Source: Cristatella mucedo (Eukaryota > Bryozoa > Phylactolaemata > Cristatellidae). From it: a DNA stretch of 64,000 nucleotides. Position numbers and translations under genes: made by a program. This document shows positions 46,088 to 56,809 of the stretch, in pieces. Location: contig WPIO01000002.1 of assembly GCA_009760855.2 (NCBI GenBank), positions 852,501-916,500 of the forward strand, written 5' to 3'. Position 1 is the first letter of the stretch; every line of letters begins with the position of its first letter. A model generated the notes under the pieces. It saw only the letters and a list, made by a program, of their open reading frames with translations. It ran no database searches and was not told the DNA's origin.

Positions 46088-46394
46088 GCACAACTGGATG
46101 AAGCCAAGATGACAATGCTGTCTTCCACAGGGCACTCCCAGCCGAAGCAGTTTTTGGTCGGCAATCAATAGTCAACAGTCTCCACAATTTGCAACAACTT
46201 AAACCAGCCCTTGCTAGTTCGTGGTGGCAAAGTGTTCTATGTTCGCCGACTCGACATCAGTACCGACTCTGGCGGCAGGGACTAATCAAAAATAGCTACA
46301 CGCCGTATATATCCTGATCGCCATTCTAACACAAGCAAAACACTATAGCTGATACTCAAGGGTACCCTGGGCAGAACCATTAAAGGAGCATCGT

Positions 46395-46655
46395 AGTGTA
46401 AGTAAGTAATGTAATGTAATGTATCTCCGTCAGTAACTCCACAAAGTCATAAAGACCATGTGGGTGTTACGCAGGAGAGTTTTGTATAGCGCACTCACAG
46501 CCTAAGCGGCTTTCGGTACGCATTCGGTAGCCAACAGACTTCGTCTCACGCAACAAAGAGAAAGTGGGAAGCATAGCAGAGTCAGGAGAGCAGTTGAGGT
46601 AGTGAGTAGCATAGAAGTAGCAGTTCAGGACAGTAAGGAAGACTCTGTGAAATGA
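46395..46655 (-). mobile_element. LINE family B, 3' end
   Basis: A minus-strand copy whose ATTAC tail (46410-46425) and UTR match 5560-5800 almost perfectly, in intron 1 of GTPase gene 1. The 64-codon frame here mirrors the frame at 5545-5736. Confidence 0.85.
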
Positions 46656-49358
46656 GTCCACGAGCGGGTACGTTGTCTTACCGACTGGAAGCCTCGCTCC
46701 AGCGATTGACGTCGCTAAGCTGAAAACTTCCGGCCAGCCTATCTGCCTTCATATTCTAGCCAAGGCTCTCTCATAAATGGTGATTACTGAGAAATAAACT
46801 CCTCTGTGCCCTATGAAGCAATCCACATAGATCCGAGAAACGGTCGCACCGTACGTTGTTACGTATCTGTTTGAACCTCAGCGGTCAAGATCATTACCGT
46901 ATTCAACCTCGTAGCATTGCTGGAGCCTCTACTCATAAAATAGCGAGGTCTTCTGCTATCGATCCCCGGAGGTGTCTTAAAATATATCTATCAAATAGCG
47001 CTTATTGGTGGCTCCTGAATTCATGAGCTCATTTGCTACCTGCACAGCACTCTCTACGGTCAGCGAAGGCGTGAGACCAATACTGATGGGCGGGGCTGTC
47101 TCCTCAAAGCCCGGCACATCCCGTCGAATATGCTCGCTCGATACTCGCAGGTCTGAGGCCGAAGGCGGCAGCGCATGGTGGCAATAAAGCTGGGTAAGAC
47201 GGCAAGGCCTTGTCCTTGACGTAGAACCGTTCTATAGTATAGAAAGTATGGTATAGAATCTACACAATGGCCGCTGTGATGATTATACCTGAGTTCAGTC
47301 GTCGTCACGCAGAATGGAGAGCCACACTCCAGCAGTCTTGACGTACTGATAGAGTTTTAGGTGGGCATATTCGTGGTGGTTTTTCGCTAGTCTCAGCATA
47401 AGCAAAGTTGCTCGATCACGTGAGTCACGCCCTTACCTGGGTTCGTATTAAATTTCGAAAGATCAAGAATATTCAGCCGGCACTGGTCTGTTGAACCGCT
47501 TACGAAACGTGAACGCTTTGACCGTCCTGTTCAGCAGCCTCATTTTATTGCTGCAGAAGATAGTGTCGTTGCTACTCACAAATATGGCAGCTGCTAGAGC
47601 AAATACTTTAATTTCAAGGAGTTACGTGCCCAATGTGTTTAACGAGCAGCCCGTCAAGTCTTGGCCCAGGGGTAAGTGATCGGGCGTTACCCCAGTGCTC
47701 GCGCTTCGCGACTCGGGTTGGGGTTTGACACGCAGGAAGCAGTTCTGTATTGCCCGCTGCAAACGAAGGTGTTCCGATGTGCCTGCCGTAGTTGCCGTGC
47801 CTTATGTTACCTGAGCTGCAATCTCCGCCAGTCTTTCCAATCGTTCTGTCGTAGCGCGACTCTGTAAACGTGAGCTACTGAGTGCCTTAGAAGAAAGCCA
47901 GACCTACTTAGGCTGCCTCTGGGCAATTTCGTGCTCAATTTTCACTCAGTTAATTTCGTCATTTTCGCTAGCGGGTGCTCATGCTGCAGCCGGCCTCCGA
48001 GTGGTATGAGCGGTTGCTCGTAAATGTCTCTGCCACCATCGCCAGCGTAAGAGTATCGACTGTCTAACCGCATGCTTTGGCCCTGCTGCTTCTGCTATAG
48101 AAACGAGCCGCAGGTTACTTTGGTTGAGCAAGGGTGAGGTAGTCGAGGCCGGAAGTCAACAAAACATCACTGAAGTCAAAGCCCACGGACTGATCACCCA
48201 TTTTAATACCGTCTAAGCTACAGATTATGACACATCCAAGCAGTATTAATTCACGAGCCACTAGTAATCTCTTAAGCACTGCCCTACTTCAACCGTGTGG
48301 GTACACACATACACGTTTCACTGCTCCCCCACCTTAGTTAGGCCTTCCTCGGCTGGGATAATAAAAGTAAACCTGAAAAAAATAACCACGATCGGCGTCG
48401 GCGCTGGGCTTCGCCGCCTTGGCCTTCGCTCCAACAGTCGAGTTACAGTCGAGGATTGTCAGACGCTTTCTTCCTAGGTGTCTGAGAAAACTTTGTCTCA
48501 GCGTCTTCGGCACCGACAGCCGTCACTGCACCGTGCTGCGCTCCGTGCTGCGTTACCTGAATCCTCGGCTTTTCAGACTTTCACAATACTGAATACGTCA
48601 GCTCTTCACTTGGCTCAAGGTGAGCTCGCACGCCAGTGGGGTTCGGCTCTACCACACAGGATACCTGAAGCCATCTGAAAGCTAGAACGTGACGAGTGCT
48701 CACAGCTCACAAAGAGGAGAACTCCCCCCTCCCCATGCACCATTGCATGAGCGATGGGCATTCGACTAATCATGTTCATCCCTGGAATCGTCTCAGCGAT
48801 CCAGTCTTGTGTGCCTGTGATTCTATGGAAAGTCTGAGATCTACGCTGGGTAACATCGAGCAGTTCACTTAGGTGGACATTCACCCACTGATAGTAGACC
48901 GTAAAAACGCCGTTAACGATTACGTCGTTGAGAATCCCAGGCCGGAATTCCAATTAATTTTATTTATTGACATGTCAATTCAACAACCATGGCTTGGTCC
49001 TAAGAGTATGCAGTTATTTAAAAATCAAATGCTCGAAGATCATGGCATTGCATTTATCACTGTCGAAACTTAGCGGGATTAATTATGAAGGCATAGGTAA
49101 CTATCACAATCACTACAACAAGACTTTAACTGGGTCGATGAAAATGTGAAGAGAAATCTTTGAAACGTAAGTCTCGCGTGCTAGACAAGCTTCCCTACCC
49201 GTAGAGATCGTACCGAGTCGGCGTACGACGCGTATGCAGTACACTGCAAATCATAGGAACAAGAATCTTCCTCAGATACGTAATGAGCATTGACTAAGTC
49301 GCACGACTCATCGCACTGATACCATCATGGATAGTAAAGAGAAAATACTACCTGATTA
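46656..49358. other. Intron 1 of GTPase gene 1, nothing recognised
   Basis: No exon is supported. AGATTATGACACATCC at about 48223 also occurs at about 20063, with similar flanks (AATCTCTTAAGCACTG versus TAGTCTCAAGCACTG), so a low-copy repeat lies here. Confidence 0.45.
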
Positions 49359-49359
49359 A

Positions 49360-49525
49360 ACAGCCTCTTTTTTACAGCGACAGAAGAGCCTTCATGGCTA
49401 TCACCACCACCGCTGGCAGCGGCGATAAAGAATCGCCCACTGCAGAATTCGAACCCGCGACCGCCGGAACTAGATCGTGAAATGCCACCACCTTACCTAG
49501 TTAGCCATCACGGCTCACCGGAAAG
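49360..49525 (-). repeat. SINE family 2, tandem copy 1
   Basis: On the minus strand: GGTGAGCCGTGATGGCTAAC as tRNA-like head, a B-box-like GGGTTCGAATTCTGCAGTGG, then GATTCTTTATCGCC and AAGAGGCTGTTTAATCAG. It is directly followed by a second copy in the same orientation. Confidence 0.8.
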
Positions 49526-49715
49526 TAAAAGCTGATTCAACAGCCTCTTTTGTTTAGCAACAGAAGAGCATTTACCGATATCATCATATAGATATTACGA
49601 TACGCTTGCAGTGACAATAAAGGATCGCCTACCGCAGGATTCGAACCCATGACTTCGAGACCGAGGTCATGAAAAGCAACCACTTTACCTAGTGAGCCAT
49701 TACGGCTCACCAAGA
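49526..49715 (-). repeat. SINE family 2, tandem copy 2 with perfect B box
   Basis: The minus-strand head GGTGAGCCGTAATGGCTCAC, A-region CTAGGTAAAGTGGTTGC and a perfect B box GGTTCGAATCC (revcomp of 49637-49647) make this the best tRNA-like copy. The end is AGAGGCTGTTGAATCAG. Confidence 0.82.
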
Positions 49716-49732
49716 AATAGTAGAACCAGCTT

Positions 49733-49810
49733 GACCCCACATCAGAGGAGCGGCCCGTGACCCCACATCAGAGGAGCTGTCCGTGACCCCACATCAGAGG
49801 AGCGGTCCGC
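49733..49810. repeat. 26-bp minisatellite, three units
   Basis: The unit GACCCCACATCAGAGGAGCG followed by GYCCGT repeats at 49733, 49759 and 49785 with few changes. It lies right beside the SINE pair. Confidence 0.9.
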
Positions 49811-50312
49811 GATGCAATCAGTAATTCATTCCTGTCGCAGTCATTAGCACAAAATCTAGCCTCGTGGTAATCCCGGCTGTACTCTTAACAGAATGTCGGA
49901 TGTCCATTGATTTTAGTTATGAAAAATATACCGATAACCATTGCTTCAAATACCATGTGTCTGCCCCCTCCCCCAGAGCAATGCCTATCTCAATAACGTA
50001 AGCCACGATTCAATCAGATACTCACTAGGTGCAAGTATTATGCTTGGAGCCGTGGAGTGACAGCGCTTTCCCTCAAGTTTAGTCAAGGTCTGGCTCCTCT
50101 AAAATAATAATTTTGCTCCAAATGCGGCTGCTCTGGTGCCTTGGCCAATCGTTGGAAACACGGTACAGGAAGAATGCTCGGAAACTACGTTCGATTGACA
50201 GAAAGGCCCAGCATGCTGTCGCTTATTGGGCAGAGCTCAGAGCATTCAGAGTCTGAAGGCTTGCGGAGCACACTCGCTGAATGCTCCGGGGGAGGGGGAG
50301 CAGTGTGTTCGC

Positions 50313-50313
<1 letters not shown>

Positions 50314-50378
<65 letters not shown>
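50314..50378. repeat. (GA)n microsatellite next to GTPase exon 1
   Basis: About 32 perfect GA units lie 77 bp beyond the exon 1 donor of GTPase gene 1, inside its intron 1. They read (CT)n on the gene's strand. Confidence 0.95.
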
Positions 50379-50379
<1 letters not shown>

Positions 50380-50454
50380 GGCCGGAGCGTGCACGAGCTG
50401 GCGATTGACGTGAGAGGCGCAAGCGTGTAACCAACCGCCGGCGTGCAGGTGTAC

Positions 50455-50538
50455 CTCGTCGAAACTGAATCGTACGATGAGAGATGACTTGCCGACGTCG
50501 CTGCTGCCGACGACGACAACTTGGAGTGGAGTTGCCAT
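50455..50538 (-). CDS. Ral-like small GTPase gene 1, exon 1 (altered P-loop)
   Basis: The ATG at 50538 opens 28 codons, MATPLQVVVVGSSDVGKSSL and then IVRFSFDE, ending GACGAG/GTACAC in phase 0. It supplies the G1 P-loop of a Ras-superfamily GTPase, which binds GTP at membranes or vesicles and acts as a switch. In Ras and Ral the loop is GxGGVGKS. Here residues 13-14 are Ser-Asp, the positions of Ras G12 and G13, where substitutions usually block GAP-stimulated hydrolysis. Lys17 and Ser18 remain. The amino end is short compared with vertebrate Ral. Intron 1 is 4.6 kb and carries LINE and SINE copies. The three exons give 158 codons. Confidence 0.9.
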
Positions 50539-51260
50539 TTTCTGTGTGAAAAAATTCGAGCATGCTTGTGGCTTAGGTAGGGCTATGCGTGCAACACAGC
50601 CTGATGAAAATGCTTGGCAATCAGCGATCTACACTGTAATACGGCAAAGTACCCGAAATAGTTTCTGCAGGCAGAGAGTTGCCCTTTCTGTTCAGATTTG
50701 TTAGCTCGTTGCACGAAGCCGTATTATTGATCCGAAATTTGACTAATAGTCTACAAAACGTCGCTTGCAACATCGTTTGTGACGCCATTGAATAGTCGTG
50801 CATTGAGCCGAGAAATGTCTCAGGCAGCAAAGATTCTACACCCAAATGCTGACGCCGTTTAGTTATTCCAGTGCAAGCTATGCCTCAGGAGTGTCACTCG
50901 GCAAAATGCATTGCTTACAAAAGAATGCCCGAACCAGCGGCCAAAATACTAACGAATACACGACCCATATGACTGCTTACACACCTCCGAGTACCTCCTC
51001 TAAAGTTTCTCCGTAGCGACTTATCGGCGTTCAGACCACTGACTTTCTGCCAACTCGTAGCGAGGCACAGCTGAATACCTAAATATCCATCGTGATGACT
51101 CTTTGGCCGGAGCTAATGAAACAACTATTACTTCAATCGAAGCATATTCAGGAGCTGAGCCTCGTTCTCGCTCGATCAAAACCAAAGCCGCGCCTAGGAC
51201 TCTGCTGGACCACTGTTACGTCTCCGTGCTTCCGGAGCCTAAGCGCTTTCTCCTAGTTCA
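50539..51260. other. Upstream of GTPase gene 1, nothing recognised
   Basis: This is the expected promoter side of the gene. No TATA or CCAAT cluster stands out, so the promoter is not assigned. Confidence 0.4.
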
Positions 51261-51261
51261 C

Positions 51262-51932
<671 letters not shown>

Positions 51933-52254
51933 TGTAAGTAGTAGTGGACTCATTGCTTGAGTTTCTTGGTGGCAGGGGATTGTGCACTTGCGATACGAAG
52001 AGGGCATGGCTATTTGACCCCACATTGTAACTTGTTCTTTCCTGTCCAATTATTAGCCCTCCGTGAGTAGTTCGACTGAGTACCCGGATGACGTTTCGTA
52101 TATTTCGCTGGCGCAATCGTCAATCCCAGCGCATTGTTACTAGTCATCTTTACGGGTCATCAAAACAGGGTCATCCTGGTAGCCTCGGTTGCTACCTTTC
52201 TATGAAGCGCCGCTCGCAGTGCAGAATCCGTTACTTCGCCTCGCTCTGTGCCGA

Positions 52255-53212
52255 ATTTAATGCCGCTCAGCTGAATTGAATATCGGCCGTAATGCTCTGC
52301 GGCTGGCTTCACTGTACTATCCAATTCTAGCTCCAGACTTGGACGCCTTGCGCTATCTCCTCGGAGGCAACAAATAGGTAAACTCTCAATTTTGTGTGCA
52401 AACCGCCTCCGCTTTCTGTCAACTGTCTAAATAAAACAGCAAATCGCTTCGAGTAAGTCACTGGAGTGTTGCTGTTCTGTTTCGGATTTTGCTAAACGCT
52501 TGAGCTTCAAAGGTCACACAGGTAGGTGGGGAAACCTGATATGAGCCTCTATTATCACTATAAATGATTTCTTTGGGCTGTTTTCTTAAAACGCTTTGCT
52601 CGAAGCGATGCCCGCCATGAATCGGCGTGTAGACGGAAGCGCTCGACCTCGAGCACGCTCTCGTGCTGCGAAATCACGTGAGCTGCAGGTGAGCTAGAAT
52701 TGGCGAGCAGCAGAAGCGATTTGGCGAGGCAACGCGCTTTGGTGGCGCAGCCAGCTCGTGTCTCCTCCGGCTCGCGAGACCCGGAGGCCCGGAGGAGGCA
52801 ATCTCGCAGGCTCAGAGACCGTATGCGTGCAGAGAGCTGAGGCCGGCTGCCAGCGATTGCTCAAATGCGACTCAAGTTATATCATTTTCATAGTTCCGCT
52901 ACAGAGCGGCATGCTTCATTGATGGCGCCAGTGTTGGCTGGCGCAGACTCATCCGCACAGCGATTGGCCGATGCGGTCAGAGTGAAAGCCTGAAGGAGGA
53001 CGACGTCTAAGTGACGGTGCTTTCCATCTCTCGTCTCTCCAGACATGCTGTGGCTGGGCATCTGCAATTTCGGTGCTCACATCACGGTGCATATCCCTTT
53101 CTTCCTCGATTGTTTCTCCTTTGCATCCCCGTGTTCTCTAATCGCACCATTAGCCAGTGATTCTTTTCTCGTCCTGATAGCACGCATCAGCATGGAGAAT
53201 GCCTGTCGAGAA
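52255..53212 (+). repeat. Unknown dispersed module, copy 2
   Basis: It shares order and orientation with 38775-39410: CTGAATTGAATATC at the start, TTCCGCTACAGAGCGGCATG and GATTGGCCGATGCGGTCAGA in the middle, AGAATGCCTGTCGAGA at the end. It carries about 320 bp more internal sequence than copy 1. It lies between GTPase genes 2 and 1. Confidence 0.6.
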
Positions 53213-54355
53213 GAAATGTGATACTTCATCTAACGCATGCGCCACTCAAGTGTATCGAGACCTAACGATCTCCAAAGCGTTAGCTCTATGAGCTATCAGC
53301 TAGCAGGAAAGCACTCAGCTGGGGTAAATTTAAGCTTAACTGTATGCCTACATTTTAGATAAGTAAACTTGCGATTATCAGAAGCTAAGTTGGCATACAT
53401 TTTCAAGCAGCGTGGCTGTGGCAAAATTTCGAAGAGTGATTCTGACAGCCGCAAAGACGCATTTGCAAAGAGCTCCACTCTTTCGATTATATTAACAGCA
53501 ATTAAATGCACAATAAAATACATTTGAGTTGAAAAGCCACTAAGTTTGAGCTAAAACAAAAGCATCTACTGAATTGTGTTTTACCTTGGACTTCGGTCAT
53601 GCTCACGCCGCAATAGGGGCGAGACGAGCGGAAAAACAGACAATGACGAAATTAGGATAATTAATTAGTGCCACTTTTCTAGAACTGTGCCCAAAGCAGT
53701 CCTTCGTAAAAACCTCTATAGTCCTAAAGGCACGCGAAATTGGCAGCCAGTGTAGCCGCTTGCATCGTCAGGCTCTTCTAGAAACTCCATTTAAACTGGT
53801 TTAAGGCCACGGGTCATCAAGTCACTCAAATTTCCTTACATGTTTTTGACAGCACTCTGCTCTAGAATCGCTGCAAAGATTTGGATTTGCTTGGGTGAGG
53901 ATAGAGAAGAGAAGATGGTCCACAAAATAATTATATCCCGACCGTGCAACCGAAATTCACTTCCCCACCCCCTTCTTGACTTCGTAATAGGATGTCTGCA
54001 GCAGTCAAAAAAATAAATTCTGCAGCTACGCTTTCCTGTCGCAAGCAGTAATACGCGCAGTCATCCCTTGCCGCTTCGCGCCTTGGCAACCTTTCGCAAC
54101 TTCGCTCTATCGAGGTTCTTTCTAATACGGGCGTATTAAAAGTTAATCGAGACAGTGAAAATAATACAGGGCGCGCTCGGTTATCTGAGTCAACTGCACA
54201 CCTCTGTATTACAGTTAAAACTAAAATGACTCTACGTATGGACTCTAGGATTATGTTTTCTAGCACCCCCTCCCCACAAATCCTTCATAGCCTGGGTTGA
54301 GCCACTCGACCACTCCTTTCGTACGGGCAGGGACCTTTTTTCCGAAAATGGGGTT
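53213..54355. other. No gene recognised
   Basis: Minus frames at 53523-53296 and 54266-53931 lack domains. No repeat match was seen within the window. Confidence 0.45.
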
Positions 54356-54365
54356 CGGTGAAACC

Positions 54366-54440
54366 AAGCCAATCAGAGCATCCTGTTTACCGATTGGCCA
54401 ATCTTATCCTCTTCCTATCGTGGCCGCTGATTGGCTGAGC
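54366..54440. promoter_or_regulatory. Cluster of CCAAT boxes
   Basis: Four CCAAT/ATTGG motifs occur within about 75 bp: CCAATCAG, CGATTGG, GGCCAATC and TGATTGGCTG. Such clusters bind NF-Y in animal promoters. No gene start could be tied to it; it lies downstream of GTPase gene 2. Confidence 0.35.
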
Positions 54441-55056
54441 GTCGGGCCAGTTCATTTCTCTCATACAAGCTTCCACATCGCTACTCATCGGAACCATTTA
54501 CACTCTTGTAAGTGTGCGCGATTTCTATGGTGTTATTCCATATCCAGAGGGCTCTAATAATGTTAAAAACTGCATTTAGAGAGTCGCAGACAGGTTTTCT
54601 ATGCTCTAACTACGAAAGTATTCGATTTATAAATAAAGAATCCTACTTCGCTGAAATTCTCTTTTCGCGATAGAGTCCGGAACTGATTAACCGCGATAAA
54701 CGAGAGACGACTGCACATAGTCTGTACGCTCGCTGCATGTCTTAGTGTCATACAGCGAGCGTATCGACTTGAGAGCTCCGTCACACTTCTGTCAGGTCTC
54801 ATAAGTCATGTCAGTCACTTCTGGGTAACCAGTCGCTCACCACTTCCCGTCGAACCTCTCGCTCCTGCCAGTGCGTTCAAGGCCAAGGTTCCTCCTAGAC
54901 CCGGAACTCACCGCTAACTAACTTCGCGACCGCCTCTATGTGGGCGACATCTAAATGGAAGCTCAACGCCGGCCCGCTCCTCACGGCGTGTGCTCCGTCG
55001 CCGCGGCCACGTTTTCATCAAAATCTGCTTGAATGCAAAAATCGTCCTATCGATTA

Positions 55057-55125
55057 TCAGTCGGTATGCTGCAGCTGCTTCTCCTTCTTCAGTCTCCGCA
55101 AAATACCTCGAAAGAGAGCTATTGC
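55057..55125 (-). CDS. Ral-like small GTPase gene 2, candidate last exon
   Basis: After an acceptor ACAACCTAAG (minus), 22 codons in phase 0 read AIALFRGILRRLKKEKQLQH and then Thr-Asp, ending at a TGA. The hydrophobic-then-basic pattern lines up with the last helix of Ral (V-F-F-D-L-M-R-E-I-R and basic tail) and with the exon at 62126-62234, which also starts Ala-hydrophobic in phase 0. There is no carboxy-terminal CAAX box for prenylation. The fit is short, so this is a candidate only. The intron before it is 156 bp. Confidence 0.5.
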   Translation of the reverse strand, partial: AIALFRGILRRLKKEKQLQHTD

Positions 55126-55200
55126 CTTAGGTTGTCAGAAGAAAATATCTTTCCAATATTACTATTGGGGCCCGAGCTTGACCGCAGCAGTGGTTTCGCC

Positions 55201-55254
55201 GTCACCTGCATGCATCCCGTCACCTGCATGCATCCCGTCACCTGCATGCATCCC
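55201..55254. repeat. 18-bp tandem repeat, three perfect units
   Basis: GTCACCTGCATGCATCCC occurs three times without change in intron 3 of GTPase gene 2. Each unit contains the palindrome TGCATGCA. Confidence 0.95.
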
Positions 55255-55281
55255 CGCTCAGCGGCCGCCGCGTCAGCCCAC

Positions 55282-55459
55282 CTCGTCGGAGTTGGCTGGC
55301 GTTTTCGCCGAAGTCTCTATGTACGGCACGTTCCACCGCCTCGCCAGCATTTCAGCTTCGATGACAGACACTTGTCGCTTATCGTCTAGGTCTGCCTTAT
55401 TGCCTACCAGGATCAGCGGCGTTTCGGCAATGTCATGCCTCACTCGCAAGATGTGCTCC
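55282..55459 (-). CDS. Ral-like small GTPase gene 2, exon 3
   Basis: Acceptor CCTCTCAG and donor GAG/GTGGGC (minus) bound 178 bp, the same size as in gene 1, phase 2 to 0. It encodes [20 protein letters not shown], with NKAD at 112-115 counting from the ATG at 56875, and [27 protein letters not shown] and the KRQVSV stretch match Ral closely, closer than gene 1. Only the tail exon should follow. Confidence 0.92.
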
Positions 55460-55644
55460 CTGAGAGGTAAACAGAGCCATCATCATCCTCATGAGCAGCA
55501 GCTTGCGTGTATAGCGGGTACGGCAGCCGAACGGCGCTTCGAGTGAGTCCGGCTGCTTCGTGGCAACATGATGCTGCTGCTGCTGCTTCGCTTCAGAGCG
55601 AGATCTAGCTGCTCAGCGGCGGCGCATCAAGGACAATCGCGTAC

Positions 55645-55853
55645 CTTAGCTCCCTGACGGCCCAGAGCGACTCTCGATCCAAGACGCTAAAGACGCACAG
55701 GAAGCCGTCAGCTGTGCGAAGATAATTATCTCTAATGTTGTCGTACAGCTCTTGGCCCGCCGTGTCGAGAATGTTCACGGCGTCCACCTTCTGATCTAGC
55801 TCTATCGATATGGTATACGACTCGGCCGTCGTTGGCTCATGATTGTCTGTGAA
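55645..55853 (-). CDS. Ral-like small GTPase gene 2, exon 2
   Basis: The exon is 209 bp with acceptor GCTTGCAG and donor AAG/GTACGC, phase 0 to 2, one codon shorter than in gene 1. The effector loop NHEPTTAESYTISIELD keeps Glu-Pro-Thr but differs from Ral's YEPTKADSY, so effector choice may differ. DTAGQE (52-57) is intact, followed by DNIRDNYLRTADGFLCVFSV, nearly the Ral consensus. Catalytic Gln56 is present, unlike in gene 1. Confidence 0.93.
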
Positions 55854-56114
55854 CTGCAAGCGAGCGAGCCTCCTTGTGTGCGTGCAAAGATCAAGGTCAA
55901 GGTGGGGAAAAGACGGTGGCGAAAGCGGATCACGCGCTCAGAATTATGCTCAATGCGGGCCCTTCGCCTGACGAAAAGGGCTGATCGATGGATTAGTTGA
56001 AATGGTTATGGCGGGCCATGCTCAGGTGCCCACGTCTGCCTGAATGAAAAAATTGAGCTGCTTGGCTTAATAACAAAAAGCCTCGCCAGCGATTGCACCT
56101 GAGGACTTCTGTAA

Positions 56115-56700
56115 TGTATATAATAATAATAATGCACTTGATAAAGCGCCCTCAGAGAACTCAATCTCTTTCTAGGCGCTTGACAATTGCTGCAAAGAGA
56201 AATGCAATTGAATTGTGAGTAATATCATGCTTGATAAAAAACACGAACAACATGGTTAGGGGTGACATGCACAGGGTCAGCATGCAAATGTGGTTAGTGG
56301 CAGCGTGCACAGTGTCAGCACGCATAAGCACATGAAGGACGAATCACAGGACTCACTAAATGCTGACCTAAATAGGTGTGTTTTAAGTTCTTTGTAAATG
56401 TGGTCAAGTCAGGGAATGTTGTGACGCAAGTCGGGACTGAGCTCCAGGCTTTGGGAGCATACGAACTAAATGCACGGTCTCCAAAGGATTTGAGGTTTGT
56501 ACAAGGTATTGGTAGACTGCTGGATTCCGAAAATCGGGTGGTACGATGCTTGGCCTGGTGGGGGAGTAGATCTGAGAGGTTGGCTGGAGCCAAAGAATGA
56601 AGTGACCTAAAAGCGAGCGACAAAACCTTGAAGTCGATCCGCTCCTTGACTGACTCGAGATGCTCAAAAGTAAACAAGGTATGAAAGAGGAGCGAAGTCA
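56115..56700 (-). mobile_element. LINE family A, 3' end in GTPase gene 2 intron 1
   Basis: A minus-strand copy: ORF2 end (VLSLAFRSLHSLAPANLSDL, then LKSFGDRAFSSYAPKAWSS) at about 56660-56380, 3' UTR, tail and ATT repeats at 56120-56135. It occupies most of the 956-bp intron, in the gene's own orientation. Confidence 0.9.
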
Positions 56701-56809
56701 CTCCAGGCTAAGCCGCAGCTTAACTTCCAATGACGCGACGATTCGGCACAGACGACTGTCTAGCAAGTCAGAGCTCAAAGTTGACCGACGGTAGTCTGGC
56801 GAACCGTAC

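Noticed and set aside
49733-49810. CRISPR-like array
   Set aside because: The units are directly adjacent with no spacers; it is a short minisatellite in an animal intron.
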